Positions 1 through 13,000 of a stretch of 64,000 nt of DNA are shown here, in pieces; position 1 is the first letter of the stretch, and each line of letters opens with the position of its first letter. The DNA comes from Wolfiporia cocos (Eukaryota; Basidiomycota; Agaricomycetes; Polyporales; Phaeolaceae). A program made the position numbers and the translations under genes. The notes beneath the pieces are model-generated. The model saw only the letters and a list, made by a program, of their open reading frames with translations. It was not told the DNA's origin and ran no database searches. Where the stretch lies: NCBI GenBank assembly GCA_029448655.1, contig JACCLO010000001.1:4340001-4404000 (forward strand), given 5' to 3'.

Positions 1-956
1 CGGGGGTATTCAGCCTCAGACATGAGCGGCCTCATTACAGCACCTAACGAATAGGAACGCAGGTATAGTGCACCATTTCATGCTCCTTGATAACGCGCTA
101 ACAATTGCAGTGAGGGAGATCACAAAATGCATACCACAGTCATCCGATTGTGCCGCGATGAAAGATGAATGCGTACGGCAGTGGCAGTGGCTGGTCACGC
201 GCACGAAGAGACGGCAGTAGCCCACAGTGCTGAGTCCGGATCAATAGTCAGTTAGATGTTTTCAGCAATCTAGTGCTTGAAGAATGCGGATGGCCAAACC
301 GCTTGTACGCTATGAGTGCCGCGAACGCCACCAGTACTGCCAGTGGCATACTGCTGGCTGTTGCAACTACTCGTAGAGCATGGTTGATTGGGTACGCTCT
401 GCACTTTCCGTAGGGACTAGAGTGCAAAGAGTACTAGTGTTATCGATGGTTTATGCATCATGGCCAAGGCGGTGAATTGTATTACAGGAATCTCGTCGCT
501 GCACCAAGTCGATAGAGACTGCAGTTCGGCAAGGTGACTGCACCACATGCTACCATGAAGTGTGTGGGCGAGGGCATTGCGCATGCAGACCTAGGTGAGA
601 CAAGCCAGCAGACAGCGAGCTGGTGAGAGAGACGTCCGCGCTAGTTACGTTCGGCGGGAGCGCAAATTGCTCATAATATTGCGCCATGATATGCCTTTCA
701 GCGAAGAAGCATCAAATGACGCCATGCCATGATCCAAATGCGCAAGAAGGCTTGTATGAACACGTCCAACAATACAATAGATAGGTCCATAAGCAATAAG
801 TAAGAGACAGCACTACACAGCAACAACACGAAGGCAGGCAATGGCATCAAAACAGTTGAAATCGAGAAGCCACCATACTGCTCCGATATCCGAAGACCCA
901 GAAAACGAGGAAAGTCCGATTCCTAGAAAGTTCGATGTTGAAGAGGACGAGTTTTT
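1..956. other. No recognisable gene
   Basis: I see no convincing coding region, RNA gene or repeat here. The short frames (for example minus 16-225) have no family resemblance and no splice continuation. The right-hand part is downstream of the minus-strand gene at 957-1849 and probably holds its 3' UTR. Confidence 0.5.
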
Positions 957-1849
957 TCATTGTGACGCAGCGCGTTCGTCAGTATACGGTTTGACCGTGA
1001 CCCCTCGCTCGCCCCTGACTTTGCACAGCAAGTACCGCTTGAGCTCGTAGTGCTCGTACGATGCCGCAGTGAGACGCATCGCACGCGCATGCCGCGGGTT
1101 GTTGGTAGCAGCCACAGCATGTGCACGTGAATGCCAGATACAGGTAGCGAGATTCATCCTGGTTTCCGGGTCGGGGACGCCATACCAGTAAAGGATTAGC
1201 TGCTTGCGGCAGTCAGTCACAGAACTCGAATTTGAAGATGCATTTAACTTACGCCGCCATTGCTGACTGCCTCTTCGTGAGCTTGGCGATCCGCCTCATA
1301 AAGTGCTATGTTACAATATAGGTGTCAGATGTCATCGAAAAGTAGACGAAGAGAGTGCTACTGACGATCACTGTCACTGCCGTCGCGCCGCTTACTGCGA
1401 AATACGACGCAGTACCACTCATGCTCTATCGAGTCGGGAAGCTCGAATTCGTTCCAATTAAACGCTTCAGGATAGGGTACCGCCGCATATTCTCGTGTAA
1501 TGGGACGGAAATTATAGAGCGCGCGATGAAGTGCCATTGAAGCGTTATCAATAGTGGGGAGACATGAGTCAGTATACAGGGGTACTGCATCTTTGCTTGG
1601 AGGTAAAGTTGGTGGCGGATCGTGAATGAGCCCTATGGGAAGGGTTGAGAGGATTGGGGGGAGGTAGAGGATCGGACTGCTGTGCGCAAGGCCGGCCAGG
1701 AAGACAGGACGCTGCTCTGGGTCGCGCTCTGTCGTTTCGATGGCAACTTGTGCAGCTGTTGCGAGTGACGCAGTTGTATATGATGTAGAAACGTTGGCAC
1801 TGTGTACCTCAGGCAGAATCCGCGCTGGGAGAACGGTGACTGAACCCAT
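957..1849 (-). CDS. UPF0643-like protein of unknown function
   Basis: Three exons on the minus strand (1366-1849, 1253-1305 and 957-1199 or 957-1202) join in frame to about 260 residues. The C-terminal half carries the features I remember for the fungal UPF0643 family: an EHEWYCVVFRS stretch at the end of exon 1, a LYEADRQAHEEAVSNGG block in the middle exon, and YWYGVPDPETRMNLATCIW in the last exon. That last block is followed by a run rich in Arg, Tyr and Leu which includes YELKRYLLCKVRGER. The family is conserved in ascomycetes and basidiomycetes, and no biochemical role is known to me. The acceptor of the last intron is ambiguous by one codon (AAG or CAG). The N-terminal 90 residues are Pro/Ser-rich and less diagnostic. 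A minus frame at 1633-2184 lies in another phase and was not used as an upstream exon. The family call is by memory of the motif. Confidence 0.62.
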
Positions 1850-2501
1850 CTAGAACGAGCTACTTTGTGGAGATGTGGAGTGGGATGGGTATAGCATACC
1901 GTCCTCGGTTTATATAGCATTACCGAGTCTAGATCTAGAATATTGCTGCAGCTCTCAATTGGGTTCGGAAGGTGGAAGGTTGCTACCATCGCTTGAGAAG
2001 ATACGCGAGCCGTGTCGCAATCACAACGCAAGAGTGTTATTTTCAACTGCGTCAGGATCCGAGGGAAGGCGCGCAATGATGTATCAGAATCTTCAGGAGG
2101 AAGGGATAAGCCTTCGAAAACTTTGTCGGCAGTAATCCCGGCCAATTTGCCACGGAAGGGATCTCTCTGTCTTCGTCCCACCACAGTGTACGGAAGGCGT
2201 CAATACTGAGGCCTGAGGCCTGAGGAACAAGTACCGTTCAAGTCATTGTTATAGATTCCGGCAGATAACATGTATTGAGTAGTGGTGCCACCTATAGGGG
2301 CTACCCCCCGCTGTCCAGGCAAAGTGGCATAGAGATGGTGCAAGATAGACACAAGCTCGCAATTATGAGCACGATGGCGTCTATCAACTAGCTAATTTAA
2401 ACGTGAAGGGTCAACCGGTCACGATCATGTGACTGTTATGCAACGCGTTTCGGTAAACGCTCATCTTCACTCTGTCTAGTGGTGTCCACATATACGCCAG
2501 A
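1850..2501. other. Divergent intergenic region
   Basis: This 652-bp gap separates the minus gene at 957-1849 from the plus gene starting at 2502, so it should hold both promoters. Open frames on both strands (plus 1875-2135, minus 1633-2184) overlap each other and have no recognised similarity. I see no clear TATA box or repeat. Confidence 0.4.
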
Positions 2502-5076
2502 ATGCCTTCTGGTCTACTCGACCGGTCTCACAATACCGGATCACAACGAGACAGCGCGCTTGAGCGGCGGTCAGTGTTGAAGAATGCGAGAATTACATTT
2601 GATATTAATAAACATAGCGGCCGTTGCTGCAGAGGGACGGAACCCGTAACGCCGGGTAAGCGACGAAAGACACTCGGACTCAATTCTCAATTCGATAGAA
2701 TGATGGATACAATTAACAACATGCATACATCATCCAGTTCATCGGCACGCTCGCGTCCACGTCGAAATCGCGCCGCTTCGTCATCGTCTGTGTCGCTCGG
2801 AAGTTACGACGTTCCGAAAACACCGGTGTATATATATAACGGGCTTGATGAGGGGCGCTTGGGTTCTGACTTCTCCGTATTGAAGATGAAGCCGTCCGGT
2901 GGGCTGCACAAGGAATATGTAGATGAGGAGAATATTATCGGTACCAAGCCGAGCAAGAAAGCGCGTACAGTACCGATACCCGAGTGGCTCGGCAACACCC
3001 TCTCGATGCTGGATCCACGGCATCCTCTTCGTGTCTTGCTTCCATCTCCTTTGCCGAGAACGCCGATGGGGGCAAATAGCTCTAGCGCATTGAATATGCC
3101 ACAGCCCGCCAATACAGAGAAGCTTAATGAAGACGAGCCCATCTTCACATTCGGACCGCCGCACGACACTACTTCAGAGAAGTCAGCAGCACAAACTCTC
3201 GATCTCGCGTCCCAGATCGACGATCAGCATACCCCGACGGGACTTGAGTTGCAGACTTCTCCTGCACAATCGGCAGGGTCACTATATGCACCTCGGGATT
3301 TGCAACGAAACGCATATAGTGAGCTCGACTACGTCAATAAGCAATTGCCATTGAATCTGGCGAAAGCGCCCCTGGATAGTTTGCCGTACTCGACACCAGG
3401 ATTGGCTTCAGAGATGTTTGACAAGACACCTGCTTTGCCCATACACTCAGCTGCTCATAGTCTGACCATTGTTCCGGATTCCGCTCCTGTGCACGACCTA
3501 TTCGAGATGAAACTCTTGGCCTCTGCTCAGTCTGCACAGCTCGAAACACCTCCACACGACGGGGGTGCGATTCCATTCGCCACACCTGGACCGCTAGCTC
3601 GATTGAAAGCTCAATCACCCTACGCGCCTCTGCCGCATCTATCCCTCCGCTTCTCATCGCCACCAGATGAAGCTTCGCTCGAGTCTCCTCGTCCGGCAAA
3701 TGTCTCCTTGCTGGAGTTACCCTCGAGCTCTGGAAATGGTAGGGCTACACCGCCACAACGCACCCAAGCGCAAGACGCCTTGAGAACATCCTCGCCATTA
3801 TCGCTATTTGAAAGCCCAGCATTGTCATCTCCGCTACTGCATATTCGCGCTCGAGTTGGTCTGATAGCGAAAGGCCCAGAGTCAATCATGGATAACTCCG
3901 TGGCGCCTGCAGATTCAACAGGGCAATCGGACCACTCCCAGGCAGTCCCATTCTCAACTCCAGGACCCGCACATCCCCAACTTCCCCGCGCCGCAGCGTT
4001 CAATTTCTACTTCGACGCCCCCGTCGAGGACCCGCGCACGTCTGATTTTATAGGAGAAGACGAGTACGCGCTAGCGCTTGATCATGAACGCAGAGACGAT
4101 GCATACGATCTGGACACAATCGACTTCAGATGGCAGAGATTCGAACGCAATATCCCCGGCCATCAACAAAGTGGATGTATGTCATCAGATGGGTCAAAAA
4201 TGAAGTATGAGGAACCCGCGCCATATGCAAAGAACGACCAAGCGGACGAAGGCGTCCCACGTACGCCTGTGCTCTCCAACGACATGCCCGCGCAATCCTC
4301 TCCTAGTCTGGATCTCTCTGAGTTAGACGACCACAGTAACGAAGAGCTCGATGACAGTGGCGGAACATGGATCTTGCCACGACCCCTGACATGTTCTACG
4401 CTTATGAATCAAAGTGTCGATCCAGCCCTCTCAGGGATCGTTGGACGAAGTGCAGACTCGTCCCCAGAGCACGGGGTGCCATTCGCACCTGCACCTGGCA
4501 TCTACCTCTCGCCGCTGCGCGGCGATGATGAGGAGCAGGAGGCTTCTCCGACACGGAGGAATTCGATGGAAGATCAGGAAGACATGGACCATGAAGAATT
4601 GCCCATCTCCGAAAAAGACACGACCAGTCACTCACCAAGAGGTAGTCAAAATGGAGAGCAAACGATTGCCCAAGCTAAGGTGTGTATTCGATACACCTTA
4701 GAATGTGATTGATGGCACATACAGAATGCAGGAGGACGCCACGGCACCTATTAGGGCAACACCACGGGAACGAGTACAAGAGCAGCCAAAGAGTACAGAT
4801 CAAGACAATCACGGGGACGCCCCAGGAGCGAAGCCTCGCCACAAGGATAAATGGGATCGTGAGAGCATTTGTCACACAGGATGGACATCGCACGATAGGG
4901 AAGGCCGCTATGCGAGGGAAGTGTCGCAAGAGAATTTTGAAGGAGAGCCAGAGGCCGGAGAAGAAGAAGAAGCTGAAGACGGGACCGAAGACATAGAGGA
5001 AATATTAGAGGCAAAGTTGTCTCAAGAGTCGCACGACACCATCGAGTCGTGGACAGCAGTTGAGAACAGACGCTAG
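2502..5076 (+). CDS. Large low-complexity protein of unknown function
   Basis: Exon 1 (2502-4679) and exon 2 (4732-5076) are joined across a 52-nt GT-AG intron and give about 840 residues. No known domain is recognised. The protein is Ser/Pro-rich and looks largely disordered. It has a basic N-terminus, short recurrent motifs such as PFATPGP (near residue 365) and PFSTPGP (near 485), repeated SP/TP dipeptides that could be proline-directed kinase sites, and a Glu-rich acidic C-terminus containing a GEEEEAEDGTEDIEEIL run. One structured-looking patch is VPIPEWLGNTLSMLDPRHPLRV at about residues 155-180, which I cite by position only as a candidate conserved core. The exon 2 frame was chosen because the intron length and phase fit. 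A competing Lys/Arg-rich frame overlaps it at 4709-4996, so the C-terminus is less certain than exon 1. The next unknown gene starts 338 bp downstream on the same strand. Confidence 0.6.
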
Positions 5077-5414
5077 CTGTAAGGACAATATTAATCGTGC
5101 CCTGGATAATACTCAGGTGCAGTTGGCATTCTCGAGTACTGTTCGGCTCAGATCAACAGGAATATACCAGTCCAATATTCTGACTCGTCGGGAGAGCAGA
5201 GACGGCCAAAGAAGAGGTTATGGTGCAGAGGTGGCACGTAAATAGACGCCAACGGCGTCAGAGGTTGAAACGCGAGCACCTCGAGGCGTGAGTTCATCAC
5301 TCCGTTCCTTCTCGTGCGCCTTGCTGCTCCGATAACTCTTATACCTTCTTGACCCGCTGGTTTTGCTCCTGCTGTATCTCTCTAAGCTATTTACGACAAT
5401 TTATTAGCGTATTC
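5077..5414. other. Intergenic region between two unknown genes
   Basis: A 338-bp gap between codirectional genes. A 61-residue frame (5060-5245) crosses the upstream stop in another phase and may be a further exon of the upstream gene, but no good splice pair connects it. Nothing else is seen. Confidence 0.35.
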
Positions 5415-8400
5415 ATGACAAACTCCGTGAAGTCGAGCGTAACCGGGGGTACCCTCGCCGCAGGTCCGATCAAGAAACATATGTTGCGGTCGGCTACGCC
5501 CGGTACGCCCTGTCGGCAAACTCGAAGTAAAGGCTTTGAAATTGACCTTGTACAACCACCCATAGCTCCTAATGAGAAAGGTAGAGCTATCTTACTTGTG
5601 ATTCCACTCATGCTAAGCGCTACCTCCGTGAAGTCATGCTGTACCTCCAAAGCCTTCAGGAAGAACCACCTGAGAACGACGACAAAGCCAGCAGCGCTGG
5701 ATCACATAGCAGAAGATCTACGAGTAGAATGCGCGCACGAAGCACGAACGGCGCGATCAGGCTTGAAGGGCTCGCCGAAGAGGATGTCGAGGAGGATGTC
5801 GAGGACATCAGGTCCGATGTGCAGGAGGGGAATGGATCAGACATTACGCGCACGGTTCCAATACGTATTGAGATTGTGAGTCGCTGCTATTGCGTGTATT
5901 ATGATCGACTGAGAACAGCACAGGACGAGGTTCCCGAACGAGAACCCGGACCAGATGATCCACCAGGTCCGAAGTTTGAGTCGTTTGGATCCTCATTTGG
6001 AAACTTTGGACCATTACCTGTTGATCCTGTTGAGATGGGAGTTCAGGTAAGATCGCCACGGACATGTCAAGGACGTGCTTTGATGTGAGAGCATAAAACA
6101 ACAGAACTCGTCTACCATGAGCCATCCAAATCCTTATGAGGTTCGAGCAGCTCCACTGTACTTACACTGGCTTTTCTGAACGTCCCATAGCAGTTTGGTA
6201 TGACTCCACTTCAGGGAGCTAATGTGCCACTTCCAGCTTCTGTCGCTTCTCCAAACATTCCATCCAGTCCCGTCGCGAGGAGCGGAAACCTCTCGAGGAC
6301 TTCCAACAGACCCCCTTCAAATGGAGTGAGTCGCCTTTATTATGAAACTAGCGACGTATTGAACAATTCTAGGTGGTGTCTCCCAAGTCTCCATCTCGCG
6401 GATTATCTCCGAATCGTATGGCAAATGTCAGTGACGAGAGGCCGTGGTCACCACGGACAGGCGCGTCGCAGAATCCGTCGGCAAAGTCTCGAACTACGCA
6501 GAAGACGAACCACACTGCCTATCCTCCTCTTCCTGAGTCCACGGCCGAAGATATTCAATCACGATCTCACTTGCAGGGGGAGCCACTACTGGAGTACCCT
6601 CGCGCGAAGACGAAGTCCATAGCCCCATCTGAATCCATCTCTCAAGTTCCCTCAAAGCACTCTACTGTGAAACCACCTGACAATCCTCCAAAGATCCACG
6701 CGGATCTGAATGGAGAAGGCGGATCTCATCGAGACGGTCAGTGAAGAGCGCGGCGATGATGATTGGCATCGCTTACCCAAGCAAATCACAGCCATCATGT
6801 CTCCGCGCGCGCAAGCGAGCCAGGTACCGATGACATCGCACGGAGGTGTGCATGATGACATACAACGTGCCGCAGCCACGATGTCGCCCACGAGGTCAAA
6901 ACGCTCAATCGTCGATCCCCAGAAGACGCCTACTCCGTCCCGACCCCTGTCTCCGATGTATAGCATGGACGAGCTCGACTCAGAAGAGCAGCGTATGGTG
7001 CGCCACATCCTTTCGCGCCCCCTTGGCGCTCGTACTTCGCTGGCTATGTCTACGATGGCTCCTTCTACGCTTGAGCCGGAGATCCAGAACTCGCATTTCC
7101 ACGATTTGGAACTGTGTCAGCTGCTGCATGCTTTGGATCAGCCTCTGGGGGAACCTGTGAAGAAGGCCGTCAGGAAAGCGGTTAGAGCCAGAGTGAAAAA
7201 GCTCGGAATGAAGTACGACAACGAGGTACGTGCGGTGCGTTACGTTTCGTGAGCCTTACCGGTGTTGATTGGTTGAACCCTAGTCCATCAAGCAGTACCG
7301 CAGGTCCTTCCACGACCACGATCCCAGCGTGCACCTCGCGGCTTTCATGTCGACCGTGGGCAGCTCGCGGCGCTCCACGCAGGCCAAGCTTCCCGAAGAG
7401 CCGCCGGAGTGGGCGAAGGACCTCATAACTGGGATGATCAGTATGCGCGACCGACTCGATAGTCTTGCTCCTGTTCTTGAAAGAACCCTGCAAACCCCAC
7501 AAGGCGGCCCTTACGACGGGCATGGCTACCCTCTGCACCAGTACGGGGGATCTGCATACACTCGCAGTCCTATGACCCCGTCTGCGAACGTTCCGCCTAC
7601 TATGACGATGGGGAACGAATCCATGTATCAGCCTATGAACACAGAGGTTCGCGATTCTGGCACCCACTTGCAAACCTTGCCCGGATCGATGCATCGCCAC
7701 GATGGCTCGGTGCACGATGCTATCCGCGATGAAGACGATGATCTTTATGGGCCGAGGGCGCCCACCGATGGTGGTGATACTCGTGGCGTCGCCAGCAGCG
7801 AATTCATTCCACCCGACTCTCCGGGCCAGCAGTACCTTGAAGAGGAGCTATATAAGCTCAGGGTAAAGCCGAATGCCGCTCAGTCCGTCGTGACTCACAA
7901 GACCTGGGAGATCGCCCAAGACAATGGTGAGGGAGAATTCGAAGATGACGGCGACGCTCAGGCTGCGGTCACAGAATCTGGCATGCCTGAAATACCTGAC
8001 GGGAATACCGGAGGTTACAATGACCCTCGAGATAGCCATTCCCTGCCTCCGCTCCCTGCAGGCTCCCGCGACCTCGTCAATATGCCCGAACCTCAGCCTT
8101 GGCATTCAGGGGAGTTTGGTGAAGAGGCTGCTCCGCCTCCCTGGCAGCGTATTCACCAGCGTCTCCTGAGCTGGGCCATCATATGGACAATGCCCGCGTT
8201 TGATGCCGCTTTGAATAGCACTATGCGTGGAATGCAAATTGACGAAATGGCATTGAGCATCTGGTCAACACAGACCTACAAGCGATACGTCAGGGGAAAG
8301 ATGACAGACAGCCCCCCAGGCCGCGTCGACCGCTTGTTCGTGCCGCCAAATATGGCAGAGGCGATAAGCACTGCTGTGTATAATGGTCGGCACGGAGATG

Positions 8401-8989
8401 CATGCGGATTGCTGCGGGAGCTCTGGGCACCGTTTGGCCTCGAAGGCATACCCCGACTTCTGATAGTACTCGCGAAGCACCGCAGTGACGCGAACCATTG
8501 GGTTGTCCACCGGTACGCTCATGCCCTTCTCGGGCTATCGTAAGCTGACATATTCCTCAGCTTCTCCCTCCCCGACGGATCACTCACGACTTACGACACG
8601 TATCCGGAGAAGTGCTTGCCAGACGGCCGCGTGAGTATCTCTCATGCGTTCTCGGCATTCGCCTCCATAGCTGACGCATTTACACACAGCCGCTAGGGTG
8701 GTGGTTTGCCATTCGTATTGCTTGGCCGGATGCTATATACCCTAGTCCGGACCATCTCATGCAGAAGATGGTTCGGCTTCACCGCCCCATGCAGCTGGCA
8801 ATCGATAATTCTGTGGCCGCTGCCGGCATCTGGCGCAACCTGATCATGGGTTCGCGCGCGGAACGGAGCCTTGACCTGGAGCGACTGCGCGACCTCATCA
8901 ACACCGAGGTGCAGAACCTCCGGCAGCGCAAGCAGTTGGGCAAACTCCACATTTCGCCGCCAAAGCCCAATTGGGAAGACATGCATTAA
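5415..8989 (+). CDS. Unknown protein with a Ulp1-like C-terminal region
   Basis: Nine exons (5415-5580, 5634-5875, 5924-6046, 6191-6325, 6373-6736, 6792-7225, 7284-8512, 8561-8630, 8690-8989) join in frame to 1020 residues. The first 400 residues are Ser/Pro/acidic and disordered-looking. The middle has a short helical, basic patch ending in VRARVKKLGMKYDNE, followed by IKQYRRSFHDHDPSVHLAAF. The last 300 residues look folded. They contain a helical block (EMALSIWSTQTYKRYV), a NHWVVHRFSLPDG strand, a LTTYDTYPE strand, and a Trp-rich LGWWFAIRIAWPD segment. The order 'strand with HW, then strand with YD' resembles the His-Asp part of C48/Ulp1 peptidases, but I cannot place a catalytic Cys, so this may be an inactive relative or coincidence. 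The long intron at 6047-6190 (144 nt) is unusual for this locus. No family name is assigned. Confidence 0.68.
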
Positions 8990-9542
8990 CGAAAATCTAA
9001 CGAACCGACTCTGATGACATACTGACAAGCGGTAGGGAGTAGGAAGGGGAGACCCTCGTGTTGTACGGATCATTGCTAGCGGACTCGGACACTGTCGTTG
9101 AGCTGTTTTGCATTCGATTTATCACCTAACGTCCATGTTGCTATTTTTTGCCTAGTATACACAAGCTCTGTCGGATGCACGACAAAGCCATAGTCCTAGA
9201 TCCCCCTTGTAATACGCTGTACTTCCCTTTTGTGTTTGTGCGACATGTATAGTAGTTGTAGAACACGGCCGAATGACAGTTTGCGTCCTCAGCCTTGATA
9301 TCTGGATCCCCAGTGCAGTGTGAATCGCTGGACATCGATTCGCCGAAGATCGATTTTCGCAGAGCCAAGCTTCATTCAACGTCAGTAATTTATCGAGTTG
9401 CTGCGAGCCTCAATTGGCATAGAGGGCCACTGTGTGATATTCTGCGTAACGCGTACGTTTTGTAGAGTGTCTGCAGCACTGCGAGATGTCAGAGGGTTGA
9501 TATGGTGTAAGGAATGGACTCACATCCGGAATTTTAGGTAGT
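8990..9542. other. Convergent intergenic region
   Basis: This 553-bp gap lies between the plus-strand gene ending at 8989 and the minus-strand gene ending at 9543, so it should hold two 3' UTRs. No coding signal is seen. Small minus frames at 9141-9379 have no similarity that I recognise. Confidence 0.4.
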
Positions 9543-9864
9543 CTACAAACCTCGCAGAACTTCTTCAAGGGCGCTAACGGAGTGCTCGGGATTCTCGACT
9601 TGCGGTGTCGTGGTGACAGGTTTCGCCTGTGTCATACTATCTATTAGAATTATATGGAAATAAGAGGAAGATGAGACGTACCACAAAAGAAGTCTGTACC
9701 TCAGAGACTCGACTGTCAAGCTCTGCAGTGAGCTCCGCAAGATGAGCTTTAGAATTACGGGGGCGAGTTCTCATGCGTTTCTCCACTGCATGTTTCGCGG
9801 TATCTTGGCGAGAGCCTCTTGAGTGAGAGGACTTAGCAGAGCGCCGAGTCGCATTCTTGGCCAT
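9543..9864 (-). CDS. Small basic protein of unknown function
   Basis: Two exons (9682-9864 and 9543-9626) separated by a 55-nt intron with GT and AG on the minus strand encode 88 residues. The first exon begins MAKNATRRSAKSSHSRGSRQ and is strongly Arg/Lys/Ser-rich. It is followed by a helical, coiled-coil-like run with the heptad-like pattern AHLAELTAELDSRVSEVQ. The last 28 residues are acidic. The composition would suit a small nuclear or nucleolar protein, but I do not recognise the family. The start lies 201 bp from the divergent YSH1 start, so the two probably share a promoter region. The longer upstream ATG at 9966 is possible but gives a hydrophobic extension unlike the rest. Confidence 0.5.
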
Positions 9865-10065
9865 CAGAGACTTGAAGTTTACACTGATAGAAAACGAGAT
9901 GGCTTGTATTACATGGGCGTCTATAGCGGCACGTGGCATAGTGAAGGACCAGCGCTTCTGCTCCATTTCTTACTTCTTACTCCTACCCACCTAAGTCGCT
10001 GTATCGCGGCGGCCAGCTCGTCTCTCGCTTTTCGCTCATCTGTATACACTAGGGCTTTTCGTGGA
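9865..10065. promoter_or_regulatory. Probable shared bidirectional promoter
   Basis: Only 201 bp separate the start codons of the divergent small basic protein (minus) and YSH1 (plus). No TATA box is evident. The role as a shared promoter is inferred from geometry alone. Confidence 0.4.
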
Positions 10066-13000
10066 ATGGCTGACGTTCCGACGTTGAGTATTACACTACT
10101 AGGTGCTGGTCAAGAAGTCGGTCGGTCTTGCTGCGTCCTCCAATATCGAGGCAGAACCATTGTATGCGATGCTGGCGTCCACCCCGCCTACAGCGGGATT
10201 GCATCCCTTCCATTCGTCGATGAGCTTGACTGGAGCACTGTAGACGTAGTACTAATTACACAGTATGTCTCTTACCAGAAGCGTGAGGCCACTCACTTAG
10301 ATTGCTGTGTAGCTTCCATCTCGATCATGCCGCTGCCCTCACCTACATTATGGAGAAGGTCGGTAGAGTGTACATGCATAAAGTGCACAAACTCACTGTT
10401 ACATAGACAAACTTCAAAGATGGCAAGGGCAAGGTGTACATGACACATCCTACGAAGGCTCTACACAAGTTTATGATGCAGGACTTCGTACGAATGAGGT
10501 ATGTCGCCAACACTTTGGTGCTTCCTGTATAAAAGTACTGATTCCCCTAGTTCCTCGACCTCTGATGCTCTCTTCTCCCCTCTTGAACTTTCTCTGTCTC
10601 TCTCCTCCATCATCCCTGTGTCGGCCCACCAAGTTATCACACCGTGCCCTGGTGTCACCTTCACTCCCTATCACGCTGGACATGTGCTGGGGGCATGTAT
10701 GTTCTTAATTGATATTGCAGGCCTCAAGATCTTGTATACTGGTGACTATTCCAGAGAAGAAGACCGGCATCTTGTAAAAGCGGAGGTGCCACCCGTCAGG
10801 CCTGATGTCCTTATTGTGGAGAGTACATACGGAGTTCAGACCTTGGAAGGCAGAGAAGAAAAAGAACTACGGTTCACTAACTTGGTGCACTCGATCATAC
10901 GACGCGGCGGTCACGTATTATTGCCAACCTTCGCTCTGGGACGTGCTCAGGAACTTCTGCTAATCTTGGATGAATACTGGAAGAAGCATCCAGACCTCCA
11001 CAATGTCCCGATCTATTATGCTTCGAGTCTCGCTCGGAAATCTATGGCTGTCTACCAGACGTACATCCACACCATGAACGCTCACGTTCGGTCACGATTT
11101 GCGAAGCGGGACAATCCATTTGTCTTCAAGTACGTCGATGTCTGCATTCTACGACACTGCCATTTCAAACCTCTTCCACAGACATATTTCCAATGTGCCT
11201 CAAAGCAAGGGCTGGGAGCGCAAAATCGCGGAAGGACCGCCCTGTGTTGTCTTGGCCAGCCCCGGGTTCATGGATGTAGGACCAAGTCGCGAGCTCTTGG
11301 AACTTTGGGCCCCGGACTCGCGGAACGGCGTCGTCATCACGGGATATTCGATTGAAGGCACGATGGCCAGGGTGAGTGAGCATCCCATCGCAGTCGTTGG
11401 CGAAGTCGGACATGTACGAACCATCGTCTTGTATGTATATGATGCGAAGCAATGTACACTCTTTCCACTTCGATCCCGATGTGCGGCTGGATGAGAGAGC
11501 GGCTTGTTTACGACTTCATGCGTGTTAGGAAATCCAAAGCGAACCGGAGGAGATAATGTCCCTCAAGGGCGTTCCGATCCCGCGCAAGCTCTCTGTCGAT
11601 GAGATCTCGTTCAGTGCCCACGTCGACTACTCGCAGAACTCCGAGTTCATTGAGATGGTCAAAGCACAACACATCGTGAGTCGCTCCCGATGTACTGCAG
11701 TTTCAAACATTGATACACTCACGCATCGAACAGGTATTAGTACATGGCGAACAGACCGCGATGGGCCGATTGAGGGCCGCCATGACAGATAGGTACAAGA
11801 GCCGCGACGAGGATGTTAAGATCCATACGCCCCGAAATCTTGAGACGCTTGAGCTGACTTTCCGGGGTGAACGCGTGGCCAAGGTTTGTAGATAGCTAAA
11901 AAGCATATTTCCGCCCTGACCTGCGATGTCCGTAGGCAATTGGTACACTTGCTGCTAAGCTGCCACAACCAGGTGACATACTGTCCGGTCTACTCGTCTC
12001 GAAGGACTACTCGTACACCCTTCTCGACCCTAGAGATCTACGTGATTTTGCAGGGCTTTCTACCTGTACAGTTACGCAACGTCAGAAAATGGTTTTAGGC
12101 GTTGGTTGGGATCTCGTACGGTGGCATTTGGAAGGAATGTTTGGGAAAGTAGAGGAGGGTATGGACAAAGATGGCGTCCCCATCATGCGAGTGAGTGCTG
12201 TAGTATGTCTTAGCTACCTAATCCTGAGCATGATCATTGCAGATTATGGGTTCGATAGACGTCAAGCAGACCTCCGAGAACGAACTCACGCTGGAGTGGG
12301 AGTCGAGCGCCAGTAATGACATGATCGCGGACTCGACGCTTGCGTTGATTACAGGAATCGACAAGAGCCCTGCTTCGGTGAAACGTTCGTTTGATGCCCC
12401 ATCCTGGATGCCATTATCTAATGCTTCTCTCCCATTCAGTTACCACACAACCGCATTCGCACTCTCACGCTCCCGAGCACCCACACCCGCATGCGGATGC
12501 GGATGGCGAGAGTGCACCCGTGACACGAATTCAGCGACTAGCAATGTTCCTTGAGGCGCACTTCGGAGAAGTTGAGCTGCACATGCCAGAAGATACAGAC
12601 GAGCCCGAGCAGGGAGAAGATAGCCATGAGCCATCCCTTCTTGTGCGGCTAGACGAGGCGGATGCAGTGATCAATCTTGTGTCAATGGTCAGTGCTTGAT
12701 CCAAACAACGTTTTCCACTGCAACTGATTGCTTATTCTGCAAACAACAATATACTACCGTCGTGCTAGACTGTTGAGAGTACGAGCGGGACACTGAGAAG
12801 ACGTGTTGAGGCTGTACTCAATATGGCAGTTACTACGGTTAGCTCGTTAGATGAATCCTTCACTTCTGGAATGCCCCTGTCAGGCGAGGAATCCGCGACA
12901 GAAGCCGTAAAGGACAAGTCAAACACACCGCCAATATCAAGCAAAGACGTCAAGCACGAGAGTCCAGATGCTGAATCCATAAAAATTGTCGAGGCTGTAC

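Noticed and set aside
1633..2184. Minus-strand open frame of 183 codons upstream of the UPF0643-like gene
   Set aside because: It overlaps exon 1 of that gene in another phase, no splice pair connects it usefully, and plus-strand frames cover the same bases. It has no recognisable motif.
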